From NCBI GenBank assembly GCA_002081555.1, contig KV921172.1:1-64000 (forward strand): 64,000 bases of DNA, read 5' to 3'. Of the stretch, positions 59,506 through 64,000 are shown in pieces (the stretch's first letter is position 1; the number at the start of each line of letters is the position of its first letter). A model generated the notes under the pieces. That model did no database searches. It was not told the origin of the DNA and saw only the letters and a program-made list of their open reading frames with translations. The stretch is from Protostelium mycophagum. Lineage: Eukaryota > Evosea > Variosea > Protosteliida > Protosteliaceae. The position numbers and the translations under genes are program-made.

Positions 59506-62500
59506 ATGGATCGCAAGCTGGTTGTCGAAGCGGAGATCCCCGACTTTGTCCAAAATCGACAATTGACCAGAGAGAAGATAAGATTACTTCCCGAGGGCTA
59601 CATCATCGCCTCTTATGAAGGGACTGGTTCTCAGGTGAAGAATGACAAATCCATGTCATATTGATTAATCCAGATCGTCGGAAGACTTAATCCTGGACAA
59701 GAGGATTCCGAAGGGTAATAGCTGGCCTTAATGCTTTTGATCTTATCTCATCTATTGCAGACAGAACAAATCTCCCATATTTGACAAGTTCGAGACAGTT
59801 GTCAATCAGTGTGGCATCTTATCTCTAGACACAAAACAATGGCCAAATCTGACCAGTTATCACGATGATGGCACGATATATTTGACAAGTTCGAGACAGT
59901 TGTCAATCAGTGTGGCATCTTATCTCTAGACACAAAACAATGGCCAAATCTGACCAGTTATCACGATGATGGCACGATACAATTTTATAATGTCTATGAA
60001 GGAAGGTGATCACCGAAAATGGTTTTCTTCGATAATCACATTGATCAGAAGTTCAAAAATGCCGGATGCAAATTATTCCTCTCTAAGAGATGGGGAGCGA
60101 TTAGTCTTGTCCAACGAAGATGGTTCCACCTTTGTTGTCATTGGTTCTGTATTTTCGCAGGTAAGCATCATGCCGATCATGACTTTGTCTTTGTTTCTTC
60201 TTAATATCTGCCTTTCACAGTCTACTCGAGAACTTTTTTCATCATGTAAAGACATGAGAGAAATAATTTTAAAAATTAAATTTTAAATTTATAAATAGGT
60301 TTACAGCAGGCAAGGAAGGAAGGTGATGCCCGCGGGCGAAGTCGTATTCAAAATAGGATTGGATTTAAATTTTAAATTGTGCCTGTACAAGACCACTCTG
60401 TTATTCCTCGTAACGGAAAAAGTCGCATATCTTTGCAACACAACCGCGGCAGAGGGTGAGATATCCTTATGATGTCATATTGTCTCAATAAATTGAGACG
60501 ATGTAGGTGACCACCTCGATTTCAGAACAACAGGTAAGATTCCAAGAAACTTCATGGTTTCAAAAAAATGAAATCGTTCCAGGAACATGGATCGCCTCAA
60601 AATGGCACAATGATACACTGAGGATTGTCGACAATAACAGCATTGTCTCTGTCGACACTTCGTTACTACGTCAAAATACTGTGTCTAATAGATTTAGCAC
60701 AAGGTCAGTTGTATATCTACTTGAAGTATCAATTATGTCATTATTTTAAATTCCTCGAAAAAAATACAAGATAAATATCACTTGTTGTAGACTGACACAT
60801 GTCAAAGATCGAGACATCTCGGGTCAATAGATGACAAGAGGAAGACGATATCATTGAAGAGAACAGCAGTCAGCGCGTTTATGGACGAAGAATATATTTA
60901 TGCGATCGACCAACAAGGTGATATCCCATTAAAAATATTCACACATAAATGAATATACTATTATCTGTGGTCTCGATAAATCCAAATAAATTGGAATACT
61001 TTTGAGTTGTAGTGCAGCTCTGCTGCACAGCGATCTACAACGAGGGTCAAAGCGGCTTGAAGACTTTGTGATCGTTTGTAGACAAACGGATAGGCGGCGG
61101 AGCCGCATCCACATTACCATAACAGCACTTGTTGTGCCCTCTGCCAGATGAGATATCTCACCTTGAAATTGTGCTGCAGGACCACCGGCAGAGCCGCATC
61201 GAGTTGAAATATAATCAATTAAAACGGAGATATCATGACAACGAGTAGGTGTCGTTACGACATACGACTTTGCCACCTGTACAAAGAGTAGAGATATCAC
61301 GACCCCTGTAGAGGACTACAAATTTATAAAGAACGGGATCACCCAGATTGTCACGAGAAAAACGAACGGAAAAAACTTCACCTTTGTACTGCGAAACGGT
61401 CAGTTTGAATTTCCGAGTTTGGCGCCAAAAATGATTGACTCGTTGTAGATCGAACGTTGAGCGTTTATGATCCAGAAATAGAACGCTCACCCCCTCTACG
61501 TGTTTACTTCACAGACGAGGTGATATCTCCGTGAAATTTCCCGGAAAATTCATTGACATTTCCCAGATCCTGTCAGAGATATTTATAGATGGACCTGTCA
61601 ATATCTATGGTGTGTCAAAAAATGTCTATCCTAAGGCATCAATCTATTTATGGCGGGTAAATTTGGCGGAAAAAAGTCCAGAGAATAAGAACCGGACCCA
61701 AACCGTCACGACCGAGGAGATGTGGAAAGATTTTTACGGTGAGTGTCTTTATGTCTTTGGGGCAACATCATGTCATGACATCATGTCATGACATGGAGCC
61801 ATTACACCATGTCAAGACATCATGCCATGACACCATGTCAAGACATGTCTATCATCATGACAGATGGCTTCATTTGACATGATGACATCGTGAATGTCAC
61901 GACGACATAATTGAGATATGACCAAAAGATCTTTTGGTGAAGTATTTGCAGGTCTTGATGAGTCAGTCATCAAGGAGAGGTTTATGTCTATAGAGGACAC
62001 TCCATCTACAACGAGTAAATCCACCTCAAAATACGAAGTAGTAGAGTACGAAGACCAACACATTATGGGAGTGGACATCAGAATGTTTGCAAGAGATAGA
62101 AGAGACCAAAATCGGTATTTTATTATATTATATTATTATATTATTATATTTTCTGATTTACTTTATTTTATATTTTATTTTTATCTTATTTTATTTTTTT
62201 AAGAAAATTTAAATATTTTTTGAAAAAATTCTAAATTTTCAACTGTTTTAGTATAAAAGATTGTATCAATTTTCAGATTTCGACGAGTTTTCCGGATTTT
62301 CAAGAGCTAAACGGGCTAGGTTTCCGTCAGTCTTGTATCACATATTGAGGGTCATCTATCACAAAGGTAAATTTAATAATCAATAAGAAAAATAATATTA
62401 CAGAGTTTGGTCAAATTCCCCGCATCACGTTAAAAATCTCGGTAACTAACGTGTTCATTACCGAGAATCGGGGAATATGACCAAATCTTGAAATATTCTT

Positions 62501-64000
62501 GTCTGAAAAAAATTCCTGGAAAAACGAAATCTCATGAAAATCCTGGGAAATCTGTCAAAATGTCTGAAAGTCGAATGAAATTTCCAGGAATCAACGAGAA
62601 TGGCATCTTTGGACAGAGCAGATCTGACCAGATCATGAGATCTGCGATATCTCTTCTCGACAAAGGTGATATCACACCTCTCGACCCGAAAATAAATATG
62701 ACAGGGGACCGCGAACTAATCCAAGAGACGAATGTGTCAGTGTTGGCGGAGGTCTTCAAGTCATGGGCGGAGTCACTCGAGGAGACTTTAATACCCCCCT
62801 CTTTGTACAAAAAACTCATGATCGCAGCAGGTGACGTCATCGAAATTTCACGGAAATTTCGCTGAATTCGAAAGATTCGCCGACGATTGTGAGGGTGATT
62901 AAAGTGCAAGAAGTGTTGAAGGATCTTCCTGAAACAAATCGCATTATTTTTGATTTATTGATGGTGTGTCTCTACAACACTGTATGCCACAAAGAAAGGA
63001 CGGGGGTGAGTAACACATCATCACATGTCATCACATGTTGATCTGACACATGACAGGTCACAACGTCCTCTCTGGGGTTAATGTTTAGTGCCTTGTTGTT
63101 GTGTGGACAGCAGCAGAGGACAACAGCGCAATTACATATGCCAAAACTAGCCCTTTTGGGAAAAGTTTTCATTGAAGACATGGGAAAATTGGTTCGTTGT
63201 AGATTCAAAAGTTTTTCGTCTTTTTTCTGCCCAGTCGTTGTAGACTGTGAAAATAAAAAAATATTCAATTTTAATTAAAAAATTGACTCGTTGTAGTTGG
63301 TCGAAAAACACCAAGAGAATTCCTGGAATACGGAAAAAGCACCCACAATACCTTCCAACTTCCTGTCAAAGTCTATCAATTTGGACCAAGTCAAACCCGA
63401 GCCTCACTTGAGCTTGCTGCCCACAACACCCCCTGCCGTAATCCCCACTTTGACACAGTCTACACCGCAGATACACCCCAAAGACCGCCCTTTCGTGTCG
63501 GTGGATGACAAGTGAGTCTACCGTTATTATGATTAGCTCGTTGTAGATGATGAATAAAATTCTCGTTGTAGAGGGCCAGAATGGATCCTCTTCGAGGATT
63601 CACAGTGTCGCTGCGTGAGATACTCACATGGACAAGACATTGACGTTGCGGCTCTGCCGCACCTAAAAATAGAATCACCTCAGCACTACAATCGCACAAG
63701 ATCATACTCTATCATTTTAAATATTAAAATCAACAGCAAATCAAAATTCGAGACCCTGAAGTTGAGACAACAACAGAAAGAGGAGCTGTTGAAGGCAAAG
63801 AGGCAACAACAGCTGTTAGAGGAGTATGAAAAGAAGGCTGCTGCGCTGGAACTCCAAAGGCGAAGAACCGAAGACACCGAGACAAAGAGGGTGGAGGCGG
63901 AGAGATCGGTGCGTCTACAACGGTTCTATTTTTAGACGATATCAACGTCTTGTTGCGAGTGTTTTGCACAAACGCGGGGAAGTCGTCAATTTGACTGTCT
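59506..64000 (+). CDS. RhoGAP-domain protein, incomplete at right edge
   Basis: The start ATG at 59506 opens DRKLVVEAEIPDFVQNRQLT. The long N-terminal part (59.5-62.1 kb) is made of short beta-rich exons such as PEGYIIASYEGTGSQ, SFRDGERLVLSNEDGSTFVV and IASKWHNDTLRIVDNNSI, suggesting a WD/propeller-like fold (inference). The RhoGAP domain runs from about 62590: NENGIFGQSRSDQIMRSAIS, LIQETNVSVLAEVFKSWAES, LIPPSLYKKLM, LPETNRIIFDLLMVCLYNTV, TTSSLGLMFSALLLCGQQQ. The usual arginine finger in GIFR is Gly here (GIFGQS), so GAP activity is doubtful. After it come a Pro-rich linker, EWILFEDSQ, and a coiled KLRQQQKEELLKAKRQQQ segment running past the window. A 101-bp tandem duplication at 59777 breaks the frame. 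Whether the N-terminal part and RhoGAP are one gene is inferred from continuous exons. Confidence 0.65.
59777..59978. repeat. Exact 101-bp tandem duplication in an exon
   Basis: Two adjacent identical 101-base copies starting at ATATTTGACAAGTTCG (59777 and 59878). The single-copy reading frame is KFETVVNQCGILSLDTKQWP, then SYHDDGTI, continuing into QFYNVYEG only after the second copy. 101 is not a multiple of three, so the doubled form shifts the frame. Confidence 0.9.
61767..61885. repeat. ATGTCATGACAT palindrome cluster in intron
   Basis: A cluster of CATGTCATGACAT, CATGTCAAGACAT and CATGCCATGACA units inside an intron of the RhoGAP gene (between KDFYG and TKRSFGEV). It is self-complementary and could fold extensively. 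Confidence 0.7.
62406..62485. repeat. 80-bp foldback (MITE-like) element in RhoGAP intron
   Basis: The terminal arms TTTGGTCAAATTCCCCG and CGGGGAATATGACCAAA pair at 16 of 17 positions. Inner arms TCTCGGTAA and TTACCGAGA pair perfectly. It lies in the intron between HILRVIYHK and INENGIFGQS. Related copies lie at about 58400 and 58110. Confidence 0.7.

Noticed and set aside
1-64000. Search for virus-derived elements, Polintons, LTR elements, CRISPR arrays and bacterial insertion sequences
   Set aside because: No reverse transcriptase, integrase, capsid-like or transposase reading frame and no long terminal repeats were recognised; only small non-coding foldbacks were seen.

Overview
This is a gene-dense stretch of a eukaryotic nuclear genome. 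Genes sit on both strands, mostly 50 to 400 bases apart, and are cut by many very short introns (about 35 to 90 nt, GT-AG, usually GTGAG or GTAAG at the 5' end). The standard genetic code fits every gene read. The window holds DRC1 (a motile-cilium protein), a receptor tyrosine kinase with a beta-helix-like ectodomain, a DOCK exchange factor, F-box/LRR and F-box/ankyrin proteins and a RasGAP. Together these suggest a free-living, ciliated, phagotrophic protist. A Planoprotostelium-like amoebozoan would fit, but that is inference from gene content only.

Layout: 0-6 kb, tRNA-Leu, a BMT2-like rRNA methyltransferase (-), two small unknown genes and a flavin monooxygenase (+). 6-14 kb, an F-box/ankyrin protein (-), an M1 aminopeptidase (-), a divergent SPP-type intramembrane protease (+) and a second tRNA-Leu. 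14-25 kb, a Q-rich F-box/LRR protein (-), a ChaN-like protein (+), a short F-box protein (+), EAPP (-), an unknown protein (-) and a RasGAP (-). 25-32 kb, a membrane-anchored ALDH with a tRNA-Leu inside an intron (-), DRC1 (-), then a 100-N gap that cuts both a tRNA-Leu and an eEF2 gene. 32-41 kb, one large DOCK gene (-) with three SH3 domains and another intronic tRNA-Leu. 41-49 kb, a TRIC-like channel (+), MFSD1 (-), a small hydrophilic protein (-), an RsuA-type pseudouridine synthase (+) and a syntaxin (-). 49-64 kb, the receptor tyrosine kinase (+), a papain-like protease (-), a small thaumatin-like secreted protein (+) and a RhoGAP protein (+) running off the end.

Shared themes: several genes belong to small-GTPase and tyrosine-kinase signalling (RasGAP, DOCK, RhoGAP, RTK) and to the endolysosome (MFSD1, syntaxin, papain-like protease). 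Three patterns cut across genes. (1) Introns are built from a small set of over-represented words (CGTTGTAG, TGACGTCA, GAAATTTC, TCTAAAAATAGA, TTTGGCGGGAAA, CGGTAACTACCGTG); CGTTGTAG often forms the 3' splice site itself. (2) At least eight genes have the stop codon overlapping an AATAAA poly(A) signal. (3) Five copies of one identical tRNA-Leu(AAG) are scattered here, two of them nested in introns of protein genes. I saw no virus-like element, CRISPR array or insertion sequence.
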